DNA of 64,000 nucleotides from Trifolium pratense (GCF_020283565.1 NC_060060.1:23002001-23066000); one strand, 5' to 3'; shown: positions 48,380 through 60,292, counted from the stretch's first letter. Made by a program: numbers and translations. The notes: generated by a model not told the origin, from the sequence alone.

Positions 48380-48965
48380 TGGCTCTTCTTTAACATCAAA
48401 ATTATGGTCGAAATTTTCAGAATCTGCTTCTCCTCTGCTTCCAACACCGGGCTAGTTGATAGATATATTAAGTGGAACAATAATAACTATTCTTGCGCCA
48501 TTCTTAATGTGGGCGAAAGTTGTCTCGGTTCTCCCGTTCGATTTGGATTTGGCGGCATTATTAGAAACACTTTCGGCCACTATATCTCGCTGGCTTCTTA
48601 GACTTCATTCAAGGGTCTTCCGACATTCTGCTCGCTGAACTGTATGCTATCTACAAGGGTCTCTTGCTTGCCAAAGACATGAGTATTGACAAACTTGTCT
48701 GCTATTCTGATTCTTTACACTGTTTCACCTCATTAAAAGCTCCCAAGTTAAATATCACATTCATGATGTTTTGATTCAAGACATCAAGGAACTTCTCTCT
48801 CAAAGCAGTGCTTCCCTTTACAACACATATAGAGAGGTAAAACAATGTACAGATTTCTTCGATAAACTTGGAGCCTCCTCAGATGCCGCCTTCTCGACTC
48901 ATGGTCCTCCTCCAGAAGGCACTCGTGATCTTCTTAAGAGCGACACAATGGAATCTTCGTGAATA
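48380..48965 (+). pseudogene. RNase H-like domain of a LINE/retroelement, frameshifted
   Basis: The first part (to 48601) reads IKWNNNNYSCAILNVGESCL, then GSPVRFGFGGIIRNTFGHYI, the start of an RNase H-like domain (usual LNVDGS; here LNVGES, so the first catalytic Asp is lost). After a frameshift near 48600 other frames give ELYAIYKGLLLAKD, DKLVCYSDSLHC and, from 48771, QDIKELLSQSSASLYNTYRE with a degraded CADFFAKLG (CTDFFDKLG). An A-rich tail follows near 49000. At least two shifts and a lost catalytic residue make it non-functional. No reverse transcriptase is attached. Confidence 0.65.
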
Positions 48966-49436
48966 GTTTTTCTTTTTAGTTTTATTTTTAGCTTCCTTAC
49001 CTAAAAAATAAAGACAAAGAGAGGAAATTGTGGATACTCATAATTAAGTCTGTAATTTCGCGTAAAGTGACTTCACCGTAAAATCACTAAATTGTAATTA
49101 CGGAAATACATACTCAACGGACCTCTAATAAATAAAAATATTTTTAAAACATGGATATTAAGGATTTGGATCCTCTCCAACTATTCTTGTGCAACCCTTC
49201 GGGTTAAGGGCTTAGTTGAACCCTATTGTTTCATTTGTAGTCTAGGGCTTTGTTTGGCATATTGTGCTTTAGTTAAGCCTATATCCATTTTAGTCCCTTA
49301 TTTATAATCCAATGTTAGATTAAACCATAAAGTAAAAAAAGCAACACAAAAAAGAGAGAAAAACAAGTGAATGAGTGATTGAGATCAAGGCATGCAAGAT
49401 GACAGCATGAGAGAAATGATAAGAGATAATCTAAAT
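48966..49436. other. Spacer up to the tandem duplication
   Basis: AT-rich; nothing recognised. The last bases AAT (49434-49436) form part of the duplication breakpoint microhomology. Confidence 0.45.
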
Positions 49437-50136
49437 TCGGATATTATTATAGATTATAAAAATAGTTATTTTAGTTTTTTATTTTATATCAATAGTGACT
49501 TTAATGGATTTTAGTTTTTTATCTTAAAAGAAATATATTTTCAAAAAAAAGTAAAACAAAGGGCTCTATGTTTTGAAAGGAAGGCAATGGAAGTTTCTTT
49601 GTTTGATGAACACATATTCTTTTAGTTTTTTTTCTTCCAATTATATTAATATTCTTTTTAATTAGTTTTACCAAGAACTTATGGTAATATTTAAGTTTTA
49701 CTGGGCTTTCATTAATAATTTTGGTAACTTGGATGTAATCCATGTGTGAAATGCCATTATGGTGTCCTTACATGCAAGCCCTTTTAATTAACAGAGGAAA
49801 CAATTGGTAATTTTATTGTATAATCAGCATCATTAGGAACTTATTATAACAAAAGAAATTAGAAAGAAAAATCAAGGGATATATAGATTGAGTATTGAAG
49901 TGGGGAAGTTAGTTGTGAGAAAATGACAAATTCTAATTCGAAAATCAAACTAAAGTTTTATAATTGTCATGGTCATGGGGTAAGAGCACTCTCAATGGAT
50001 GAGGCCATTTTAAAAACAATCATGCCCTACAATACTGAAAATCTTCATATAAATGCAACTTGTTATAAATGTACCGACATTTCAATTTTAAATTTTTTTA
50101 ATTGTTTATTAGACTCTAATTCAATCATGAGGGTTA

Positions 50137-50795
50137 GGGAGGATTGAAGAAAATGGATACCGCAATTTTTAGGTATTTTTTTTTGGTTTATTTGACATAC
50201 TCTTTTCTACAAAATACTATAGTATGGTAGTAGCTAAACTTTTGGTGATGAACTATGCATCTTACTTTTGGTTGGAGTTGTTATTAGCTAAACTTTTGAC
50301 ACAGGAAGCTTTAGCTAGTAAGGGTATCATTGATAATCCATATGAATTATGTTGTGCCTTTTGTTTGTTAGAGGTGGAGGATATTAACCATTTTTTTTTC
50401 TTTGAGTGTATGTTTTTTTCCAAAAGAAAGTGTGGTTGTGTATTTTTAAATGGTTGCATGTGAATTTTATCCTCTATGAAGAGAGTTGGAGCCACCTCAA
50501 TGTGTTTCGTTGGTAAAAAGCGAGAATGGTGACAAAGTCAGACACTTAACTTGATTAGCAACTACTTACGTAGGGAGTAAATTATCTTGATTATGGGAGA
50601 GACGACATTTGTCAAAAATTGTGGACCAAATTATCTTGATTTCGTATGTAGGGAGTAACTTTCATTTTAGTTTTACCGATTCGCGTACTAATTCATTAGT
50701 TTGCTTTTATGGCATCTAAGATGATTTGTGAATTATAAGAGTTGAATACAACTTGTACTCTTTATAATTCAATCTTTTATTCATATATAAAAAAA
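50137..50795 (+). mobile_element. 5'-truncated LINE with zf-RVT remnant, unit 1
   Basis: ATCATGAGGGTTA occurs at 50124-50136 and again at 50796-50808, right after a short A-run, a 13-bp target duplication. The body has a frame (50224-50463) reading CCAFCLLEVEDINHFFFFEC, a zf-RVT-like zinc-binding pattern, and a 3' UTR with GAGTTGAATACAACTTGTAC. No reverse transcriptase is left. Confidence 0.75.
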
Positions 50796-51288
50796 ATCAT
50801 GAGGGTTAATATCAAATTTGTTATCATCTTCCTTAAGCTAAATTAGCTATTTTTCTAAATCTCACTATCAATTTCTAGTACAACCTTCATAGATATTCCA
50901 GTAAAAAATTTGAGTTGAATGTGGTAGAGACTTTTATTATTTTATAAGTAGTAATTCATGGCCCAAATTTACATTATTTAACTATTTATGATTTCGTCAA
51001 AAAAAAAAAACTATTTATGAAAATAAAATTTACTAAAAATATGTTATATTCTTTTTTCACAAATCCAATTAAACTCGTACAAAAAAACTATTTTATTTTA
51101 ATCTGATAAGAGGAACTCATTCTATGATATTTCTATTTCAAGTATAAATAATGACCTATTTTAGGTACTTTGATTTGAGTCTAACTTTTCAACATTAAAC
51201 ATCCAAACAAAGAAGAAAAAAAACAAATATTGGTGACTTGTGAGTCTAACTTTTCATTGCTAATTAAAACCTATTTTTTTTGGGTTTG

Positions 51289-52091
51289 GTTATGGTGCAT
51301 AAGCCAAACTTATGCACCATGTATAAGTAATGAAAATTACTCAACGCACCCCTCATTTATTCCACGCACTCTCATGTGCTACCTCATTACTCGCGCTCCC
51401 CCATTTACTTTGTGCACCCCCATATGCTATCTCATTACTTGCGCGCCCCCATTTGTTTAGCACACCCCCCAATTTTTTTTTCTTTTTCTCCCATAGATTT
51501 CTTACGAGTCCCCCAATTTTTTTCCTCCTCCAGATTTCTAGCGCGTCCCCCAAATTTCTAACGCGCCCCCCATTTTCAATTAAATAATAACTTTTGTTCC
51601 TTTGAAGTACATATTTTAAGAATCTATTTTCAATTAATTGTGTTGGATGATTATATAGTCATATTTTAATTTAAAATTACATACTAAAACATGTACTGTA
51701 ATTATGGTTTAATTTATTACAATTAACATAAATTATTACACGAAACCATTGGTTTTTTGTTTTATTACAAAACAATTAGACAATTATTTTGGTTTCACAT
51801 AGAAAACTATCAAAATCATTAAACCATACTTATGGTTTCAGTAATAATCAGTATTTAAAATCATTAAACCATTTAGTGTAAAACCATTTTATAATACAAA
51901 TGGTTTCAATGTATAACTATCTGAAATCATTTAACCAGCATAAAGGTTTCCAAAATTTTTAAAATCATAAAAACACAATATTGGTTTCAGTAAACACATA
52001 AAACCAATTTACAATACAAAAGGTTTAACTGTTTAACTCTCTGAAACCATTTAACCAGCATAATGGTTTCCGGAATAATATTGCATAAATA

Positions 52092-52190
<99 letters not shown>

Positions 52191-52886
52191 TCTCCCACCT
52201 TAGTATTTATATAAAACCATTTAACAATATTAATGGTTTCAGTGTATAATATCTTGAAACCATTTAACATACCAAATAGGATGAGATTCCGAAAATACCA
52301 AATAAGATTAATATTAGTTTGTCTAGCTTTATCTTTTGATTATTCGAGGGATGAGCGAGGGATGAACGGATGTAAACCTGTCGGTCCCCTTTTTAATCCA
52401 ATTTTATTTATTAATTTTATTTGCGGAAGACAAACAACCAGTAAGCAAAGCGCACGACCAACGTTCGGCCATTTGAGGGTTTAGCGGATGTAAACCCACC
52501 GATCCCATTTTAAATCCAAATTATTTAATTACAATTTGTTTTGTAGGTTTTTATCATTTTTTTTTCGTTTAAATTAAACAAATTAGATAATAAATAAATA
52601 AAAAACAAATAACATCACAACGGTGCATAAAGTGAGCAGGAGAGGTGCATGTAGCATGAAATAATACAGGCCCAACCCAAAAGAAGGCCCAGCGCAGCAA
52701 CAAACAAAAAAAACAGGGGGATGATCTGGGCTGTTTGATTAATCAGACGACTCATGCTTGATCAGAAGGGTGGAAGCACTAAAGTTGCTTGATCAAGAAT
52801 CAAAGGGTAAAATGGAATGGTGCGTGGAAGTAACGATGCGCGCACGCGTAAGGGATTAGCATCCCTGTCTTATGCACCATGCATAA
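51289..52886. mobile_element. TIR-type element with C-run subterminal array, unit 1
   Basis: The left end GTTATGGTGCATAAGCC faces the right end CTTATGCACCATGCATAAG in inverted sense. From 51345 to 51580 words such as CGCGCCCCCATTTG and CGCACCCCTC recur about every 20-35 bp. The interior (51720-52260) repeats AAACCAT/ATGGTTT many times. No transposase. The right boundary is less certain than the left. Confidence 0.5.
52093..52187. repeat. (TA)n microsatellite, 95 bp
   Basis: Pure TA dinucleotides. The same position in unit 2 (55722-55764) holds only 43 bp. Confidence 0.97.
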
Positions 52887-53085
52887 GAAAAACACTTATG
52901 TATGATAATTTTTGCCTATTTTTTTATTCTACAATAGGATATGAATCCACTCTATTTCACACTAATTATAACAATTTATGTTAAAACAAACTTCAATATA
53001 AATACCCCTTTTCAAAAAAATTATTAATCATACAATCTATCAAAAAAATTAATCAATTTCCAAAAAAGTGAAACATTAGTTAATT

Positions 53086-53364
53086 ATGGCTTCTTCATCT
53101 GCTAATAACTTTATACTTCTCTTGCTCTTTATATGCTTAACCTTTAGCACAATTGCATACGGTGGAAATTTTAACACTGATTTTAATATTCTATTTGGAG
53201 ATAAAAGGGCTAACATACAAGATGGTGGCAATAGCATGACACTTACAATGGATGAGTATTTTGGCTCTGACATTAGTACCAAGAATGAATATTTGTTTGG
53301 AAAATTTGATATGCAAATCAAACTTGTGCCAGGGAACTCCACAGGCACTGTCGCTACAATTTAT
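53086..53364 (+). pseudogene. XTH first exon only (orphan copy)
   Basis: Encodes 93 residues opening MASSSANNFILLLLFICLTF, a signal peptide of about 25 residues, then the N-terminus of a GH16 xyloglucan endotransglucosylase/hydrolase, ending NEYLFGKFDMQIKLVPGNST and GTVATIY at a GT donor (53365). The next exon with the catalytic HDEID motif is absent because unit 2 begins at 53709. It differs from the copy at 58518 by one silent base. About 150 bp of shared upstream DNA suggests the promoter was copied too. Read through the intron it would give a 140-residue product of no known use. Confidence 0.85.
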
Positions 53365-54457
53365 GTATGTTTTTTTTTACAGTATTGCCCTCATTTATGC
53401 AATCTCTCAATTCACATTCATAATATAGTAAATGTGATTGATGGGGCTGAAATCACAGTTGCAATGTTGTTGCGGAGACTTTTACAACCGTTATATTGTG
53501 AATTTTGATTTTTTATAATTACAAATTCATACAATTTGAAAATCGGTAACTGCTTGATCGATACCTGACAACGCCTGAATCAAGTAGATTTTGATGTTTC
53601 AAACTCTAAAATTATCCAATTTGAAATATGGATTGTCCAATCTTGATCCAACTTTCATCGATACTAGGCTAACAACAAGAATGTATAATATGTATGGCAG
53701 TAGCCAATCCGGATATTATTATAGATTATAAAAATAGTTATTTTAGTTTTTTATTTTATATCAATAGTGACTTTAATGGGTTTTTTTTCTTTGTATGTAG
53801 ACAAAGTAACAACTACTACCTGAAATTCACACACTTAAGTATTTTTCTTAAAAGAAATATTTTTTCAAAAAAAAGTAAAACAAAGGGCTCTATGTTTTGA
53901 AAGGAAGGCAATGGAAGTTTCTTTGTTTGATGAACACATATTCTTTTAGTTTTTTTTTCTTCCAATTATATTAATATTCTTTTTAATTAGTTTTACCAAG
54001 AACTTATGGTGTAATATTTAAGTTTTACCGGGCTTTCATTAATAATTTTGGTAACTTGGATGGAATCCATGTGTGAAATGCCATTATGGTGTCCTTACAT
54101 GCAAGCCCTTTTAATTAACAGAGGCAACAATTGGTAATTTTATTGTATAATCAGCATCATTAGGAACTTATTATAACAAAAGAAATTAGAAAGAAAAATC
54201 AAGGGATATATAGATTGAGTATTGAAGTGGGGAAGTTAGTTGTGAGAAAATGACAAATTCTAATTCGAAAATCAAACTAAAGTTTTATAATTGTCATGGT
54301 CATGGGGTAAGAGCACTCTCAATGGATGAGGCCATTTTAAAAACAATCATGCCCTACAATACTGAAAATCTTCATATAAATGCAACTTGATATAAATGTA
54401 CCGACATTTTAATTTTTTTTAATTGTTTATTAGACTCTAATTCAATCATGAGGGTTA

Positions 54458-55116
54458 GGGAGGATTGAAGAAAATGGATACCGCAATTTTTAGGTATTTT
54501 TTTTTGGTTTATTTGACATACTCTTTTCTACAAAATAGTATGGTAGTAGAAGTTATTATTGATGATGAATTATGCATCTTATTTTTGGTTGGAGTTGTTA
54601 TTAGCTAAACTTTTGACACAGGAAGCTTTAGCTAGTAAGTGTATCATTGATAATCCATATGAATCATGTTATGCCTTTTGTTTGTTAGAGGTGGAGGATA
54701 TTACCATTTTTTTTTTCTTTGAGTGCGTGTTTTTTTCCAAAAAAAAGTGTGGTTGCGTATTTTTAAATGGTTGCATGTGGATTTTATCCTCTATGAAGAG
54801 AGTTGGAGCCACCTCAATGTGTTTCGTTGGTAAAAACCGAGAATGGTGACAAAGTCTGGCACTTAACTTGATTGGCAACTACTTACGACAGATGAGAAAT
54901 AATATTATATTTAATTATGGGAGAGACGACGTTTGTCAAAAATTGTGGACCAAATTATCTTGATTTCTTATGTAGGGAGTAACTTTCATTTTAGTTTTAC
55001 CGATTCGCGTAATAATTCATTAGTTTGGTTTTATGACATCTAAGATGATTTGTGAATTATAAGAGTTGAATACAACTTGTACTCTTTATAATTCAATCTT
55101 TTATTTATAAAAAAAA
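54458..55116 (+). mobile_element. 5'-truncated LINE with zf-RVT remnant, unit 2 copy
   Basis: Same element as at 50137-50795, with the same 13-bp target duplication (54445-54457 and 55117-55129). The zf-RVT-like frame is at 54559-54849. Shared flanking duplications show that it was inserted before the segment was duplicated. Confidence 0.75.
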
Positions 55117-55264
55117 ATCATGAGGGTTAATATCAAATTTGTTATCATCTTCCTTAAGCAAGGTAAATTAGCTATTTTTCTAAAATCTCACTATCAATTT
55201 CTAGTACAACCTTCATAGATATTCCAGTAAAAAATTTGAGTTGAATGTGGTAGAGACTTTTATT

Positions 55265-55720
55265 ATTTGTGTTGGATGATTATATAGTCATATTTTAATT
55301 TAAAATTACATACTAAAACATGTACTGTAATTATGGTTTAATTTATTACAATTAACATAAATTATTACACGAAACCATTGGTTTTTTGTTTTATTACAAA
55401 ACAATTAGACAATTATTTTGGTTTCACATAGAAAACTATCAAAACCATTAAACCATACTTATGGTTTCAGTAATAATCAGTATTTAAAATCATTAAACCA
55501 TTTAGTGTAAAACCATTTTATAATACAAATGGTTTCAATATATAACTATCTGAAATCATTTAACCAGCATAAAGGTTTCCAAAATTTTTAAAATCATAAA
55601 AACACAATATTGGTTTCAGTAAACACATAAAACCAATTTACAATACAAAAGGTTTAACTGTTTAACTCTCTGAAACCTTTTAACCAGCATAATGGTTTCC
55701 GGAATAATATTGCATAAATA

Positions 55721-55767
<47 letters not shown>

Positions 55768-56505
55768 TCTCCCACCTTAGTATTTATATAAAACCATTTA
55801 ACAATATTAATGGTTTCAGTGTATAATATCTTGAAACCATTTAACATACCAAATAGGATGAGATTCCGAAAATACCAAATAAGATTAATATTAGTTTGTC
55901 TAGCTTTATCGTTTGATATTATTCGAGGGATGAGCGAGGGATGAACGGTTGTAAACCTGTCGGTCCCCTTTTTAATCCAATTTTATTTATTAATTTTATT
56001 TGCGGAAGACAAACAACCAGTAAGCAAAGCGCACGACCAACGTTCGGCCATTTGAGGGTTTAGCGGATGTAAACCTGCCGATCCCATTTTAAATCCAAAT
56101 TATTTAATTACAATTTGTTTTGTAGGTTTTTATCATTTTTTTTTTATTTTTTCGTTTAAATTAAACAAATTAGATAATAAATAAATAAAAAACAAATAAC
56201 ATCACAATGGTGCATAAAGTAAGCAGGAGAGGTGCATGTAGCATGAAATAATACAGGCCCAACCCACAAGAAGGCCCAGCGCAGCAACAAACAAAAAAAG
56301 CAGGGGGATGATCTGGGCTGTTTGATTAATCAGACGACTCATGCTTGATCAGAAGGGTGGAAGCACTAAAGTTGCTTGATCAGAAGGGTGGAAGCACTAA
56401 AGTTGCTTGATCAAGAATCAAAGGCTAAAATGGAATGATGCGTGGAAGTAACGATGCGCGCACGCGTAAGGGATTAGCATCCCTGTCTTATGCACCATGC
56501 ATAAG
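55265..56505. mobile_element. Truncated copy of the C-run element, unit 2
   Basis: Matches the right three quarters of the element at 51289-52886, including the AAACCAT/ATGGTTT-rich part and the right end. The left end with the cytosine-run array was lost by the deletion at 55263. Confidence 0.6.
55722..55764. repeat. (TA)n microsatellite, 43 bp
   Basis: Counterpart of the 95-bp array at 52093-52187 in unit 1. Confidence 0.97.
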
Positions 56506-56555
56506 AAAAACACTTATGCATGATAATTTTTGCCTATTTTTTTATTCTACAATAG

Positions 56556-58366
56556 GGGCATAAGTTATGGTGCATAAGCCTTGCTTATGCACACCATGCA
56601 TAAATACCCCAGACTGCTTAGCACGCCCCCCAGTCTGCTTAATGTGCCCCCCATATGTAGGGAAATTGTTTCATAAACACTTTTATAAACGCAGCGGAAT
56701 TTTAAAATTAAAATTTCCCATCAATGGATTCTTGTGAATGAGCATGATCAGGTCTAGAATATTACCTTTGAAGAACAAATTTGTGGCCGCCTTTTGTGAT
56801 CACAAGCACCGCACTTGCAGCACCTCCACTTAGTCCACACGAACAGGAACCTTCGATCTCACAGTGCTAGCTGTTCTTGGATGAAGGCTGAGGGAATCTT
56901 GTGCGGTTTAGGGTTTAGAGAAATTCAGAATTTCTCTAAATTCAGTTAGGGTTTTAAAACGTAATTTCTGAACCTCATAAAGCTCTATTTATAGAGTTTC
57001 TTATGAGGTCTTTAATTTACACGAAATTGGGCTTCTCAAGCCCAATAACCGTTTGTCACTAACTGCACCCCCGCAATAAGTCTTACTTATTTTTTCCTTC
57101 TTAACTGTCCTTATGTGTGTGACCTTGTAGGTTCTTATGACGTTGGCAATAATATTAATCGTAATATTATAAACAGTGAGCGGTATCTAGCAACACATCA
57201 CTGTTACCCAAGTCACAGGAATGTCACGTGATCTGACTAACCTTTTCGTGATAAATATTTTGTGCACAATTACCCTTTTGCCCTCATGTCTATATTGAAC
57301 ACAAGGCATAGTATGTCATCCTTGTCTAGTTCAATATTGGGCCCATAGACATATCTCCCGTTATGTAGGAGGGACAAATCCCATCTAGGTCACTCATGTC
57401 CCTCAGCATGATTCGTGAGATACCCATCAACCAACTTTATAATTATCCAGTTACGGATAACGTTTGAATGGCAACAAGGTATTACACTCCTGCATCTAGG
57501 GTACATAGTGGTTTCAGGTCGAAGGGTGAAATACACCTTTTATCACTATGAGAAAACTTATGACATTTCATAACACTCTATGTAGTATTCTCATGGTGGG
57601 TCAATCCGATATAAAGTTACCCTTAACATTTATATCTATGTGAAGACTTGATAACTCATTATCCATGATCAGTGAGATATGATCATCAGTCTACCAACAT
57701 AATAGTCTTTATGCTTTAACGTTATCCCATTTCACAATAAAGCTTGACTATGGATATGTTTAAGAATAGTGTTCTTATATTTAATGGAATCTCACGATTA
57801 AGTCATACTTAACGTTCCATACAATGAACTTACTATTCTAGGGACTCTATTATTATTTAATACATAAACATAATAAAGAAAAGCCTTTATTTAATAAGTA
57901 AATTATCCAATACAAGTATCATGCAATTATAAATAATTGGCCTCTAGGGCTTACACTAACACCATATTGCTCAACGCACCCCCATATTGCTTATCGCCCC
58001 CCCATATTGCTTAACGCCCCCTAAATTGCTTTATGCCCCCCAAATTGCTAAGCGCGCCCCCCACCCCCTAACATAAATAACACACAAAACCATTCCTCAA
58101 GCAGAATGGTTTTGGATTACAACCCTCTAAAATCATTCGATAGTAAAAATGGTTTTGGCATTATAAGTACATCTAATGTGAAACCATTCCACAACAAAAA
58201 TGGTTTTGGGGGGCGCGAGAGAAAATTTGGGGGGTGCGTGAGAAAAAATTGGGGGCGCGTGAGAAAATTAGGGGTGCGCTAAGTATATGGGGGGACGCTA
58301 AGCAATTTTCATTATTTATGCATGGTGCATAAGGAAAAAGCTTATGCACCATAACCACTACCCTAT
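56556..58366. mobile_element. TIR element inserted in unit 2, containing a solo LTR
   Basis: Absent from the matching place in unit 1 (52935). The left end reads AGTTATGGTGCATAAGC; the right end GCTTATGCACCATAACC is its inverse. Subterminal arrays mirror each other: C-run words (GCACGCCCCCCAG) on the left and in 57970-58070, G-run words (GGGGGGTGCGTGAG) in 58206-58300. It belongs to the same family as the element at 51289. No transposase. Without the LTR the element would be about 0.5 kb. Confidence 0.7.
56656..57961 (-). mobile_element. Copia-type solo LTR, 1306 bp
   Basis: The segment begins TGTAGGGAAATTG and ends CACTAACA, so it has TG...CA limits. CCATA flanks it on both sides (56651-56655 and 57962-57966), a 5-bp target duplication. 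On the minus strand it opens TGTTAGTGTAAGCCCTAGAG, a start typical of plant Ty1-copia LTRs, and its other end carries AAACGCAGCGGAA. There is no primer-binding site or coding part, so recombination between two LTRs probably removed the body. Confidence 0.8.
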
Positions 58367-59727
58367 ATTGATATGAATCCACTCTATTTCACACTAATTA
58401 TAACAATTTATGTTAAAACAAACTTCAATATAAATACCCCTTTTCAAAAAAATTATTAATCATACAATCTATCAAAAAAATTATTCAATTTCCAAAAAAG
58501 TGAAACATTAGTTAATTATGGCATCTTCATCTGCTAATAACTTTATACTTCTCTTGCTCTTTATATGCTTAACCTTTAGCACAATTGCATACGGTGGAAA
58601 TTTTAACACTGATTTTAATATTCTATTTGGAGATAAAAGGGCTAACATACAAGATGGTGGCAATAGCATGACACTTACAATGGATGAGTATTTTGGCTCT
58701 GACATTAGTACCAAGAATGAATATTTGTTTGGAAAATTTGATATGCAAATCAAACTTGTGCCAGGGAACTCCACAGGCACTGTCGCTACAATTTATGTAT
58801 GTTTTTTTTTACAATATTGCCCTCATTTATGCAATCTCTCAATTCACATTCATAATATAGTAAATGTGATTGATGGGGCTGAAATCACAGTTGCAATGTT
58901 GTTGCGGAGACTTTTACAACCGTTATATTGTGGATTTTGATTTTCTATAATTACAAATTCATACAATTTGAAAATCGGTAACTGCTTGATCGATACCCGA
59001 CAATGCCTGAATCAAGTAGATTTTGATGTTTAAAACTCTAAAATTATCCAATTTGAAATATGGATTGTCCAATCTTGATCCAACTTTCATCGATACTAGG
59101 CTAACAACAAGAATGTATAATATGTATGGCAGTAGCCAATTCAAATCGTTATACTGAAACATAAATTATAAATAGGGAAAACAAATTACAACTATTATCG
59201 ATAGACAACTTAACATTGCATAATTTAAGGAACTTTTACTTATTGTATTTCTATTTAATTTGATATATATGTTAAACCAAAAAAAATTAATTTGATATAT
59301 ATGTATATATATACAGCTAAGTTCTTAAGGACCACACCATGACGAAATTGATATGTAATTTTTGGGCAACTTGTCTGGTGATCCATATATTCTCTCAACC
59401 AATTTATATGCCAACAGTATTGGAGGTCATGAGGTGCAATTCTATCTTTGGTTTGATCAAACACAAGACTTTCACACTTACTCTATTGATTGGAATTCCC
59501 AGCGCATAATGTAAGTTTTTCATTGTATAAGTATATTTCCTTTAAATTTATTAGGATTTTTTAATTTGGTTTTTCACTGGTTCCCTCCACTTAAGGTACA
59601 TAATTTTATTTAAGGCATGTCATCCACTAAATGTGGCACCTCTCGTTGTTGAATTCAAATTTTGGATCACCATCTAAACTTTCTTATAGACCTAATACCC
59701 GAGTTAACCTGTATCCCATATTCTATA

Positions 59728-60014
59728 CTCCCTCCGGTCCTTTTTATAAGGAACACTTTGGAAAAAAAATTTGGTCCTTTTTATAAGAAACTTTGATCAA
59801 TTTTCAAATGTTTTAAATGTTCAATTTCACTTATGCACTTATTTATTATGAGAGAGAATTTAAAAATAAGTAAGTTAAAGAGTAATTAATTAAGGGTATA
59901 CATGGAATAAATTTAAATTTGTAAGAGTATTAAATGAAAATAACTATGTTAAATGTGTTTCATTGGTCTGTGTGATTTTTTCAAAGTGTTCCTTATAAAA
60001 AAGACCGGAGGGAG
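59728..60014. mobile_element. Complete Stowaway-like MITE, 287 bp
   Basis: CTCCCTCCGGTCCTTTTTAT on the left and AAAAAAGACCGGAGGGAG on the right are inverted copies, with TA on each side (59726-59727 and 60015-60016). It lies in the last intron of the XTH pseudogene. Confidence 0.9.
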
Positions 60015-60257
60015 TATTAGATTACACAAAATTTTAAATATTAATGATCAATAACACCGATTAGAAATTAAATGTTAATTAGAACCTCCACAAATTGACC
60101 AACATGGCTGATTGGGTGTAATAAGAATGCACACAATGCAAATCATAAAATTACATGATTCTATCATTATCATAAATCTATGTCCCTTGATCTAATTGAC
60201 CTGAGTTTAATTCCTTTAAACAAAATTATTTCTAAAAGAATGTAAAAAAGAAGTAAA

Positions 60258-60261
<4 letters not shown>

Positions 60262-60290
<29 letters not shown>
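60262..60290. repeat. (TA)n microsatellite in the XTH pseudogene intron
   Basis: Short TA run just upstream of the last XTH exon; expansion here may have helped destroy the acceptor site (inference). Confidence 0.9.

Positions 60291-60292
<2 letters not shown>

Larger units (their letters stand above)
49437..53708. repeat. Tandem duplication, unit 1 (4.27 kb)
   Basis: Unit 1 opens TCGGATATTATTATAGATTA and ends TATGGCAGTAGCCAAT, and is followed at once by unit 2 opening CCGGATATTATTATAGATTA. Order of contents: non-coding left part, 5'-truncated LINE (50137-50795), a stretch absent from unit 2 (about 50943-51639), cytosine-run element (51289-52886), XTH promoter and exon 1. Similarity to unit 2 is near-complete over long blocks. 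Confidence 0.9.
53709..59140. repeat. Tandem duplication, unit 2 (5.43 kb)
   Basis: Same order as unit 1 with these differences: extra 50-70 bp near 53780-53850, a 697-bp deletion at 55263, a shorter (TA)n, an extra 31-bp tandem copy near 56370 (GATCAGAAGGGTGGAAGCAC twice), and an insertion of about 1.8 kb at 56556-58366. It ends at AGTAGCCAAT (59131-59140), after which the sequence is single-copy. Confidence 0.9.

Noticed and set aside
52025..52270. 81-codon frame with a long Ile-Tyr repeat
   Set aside because: It is a translation of the (TA)n microsatellite. The frame at 34516-34749 is rejected for the same reason.
53086..53508. 140-residue XTH open frame read past exon 1
   Set aside because: Similarity to XTH stops exactly at a GT donor (53365); the remainder is intron read-through. 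The same holds for 58518-58940.
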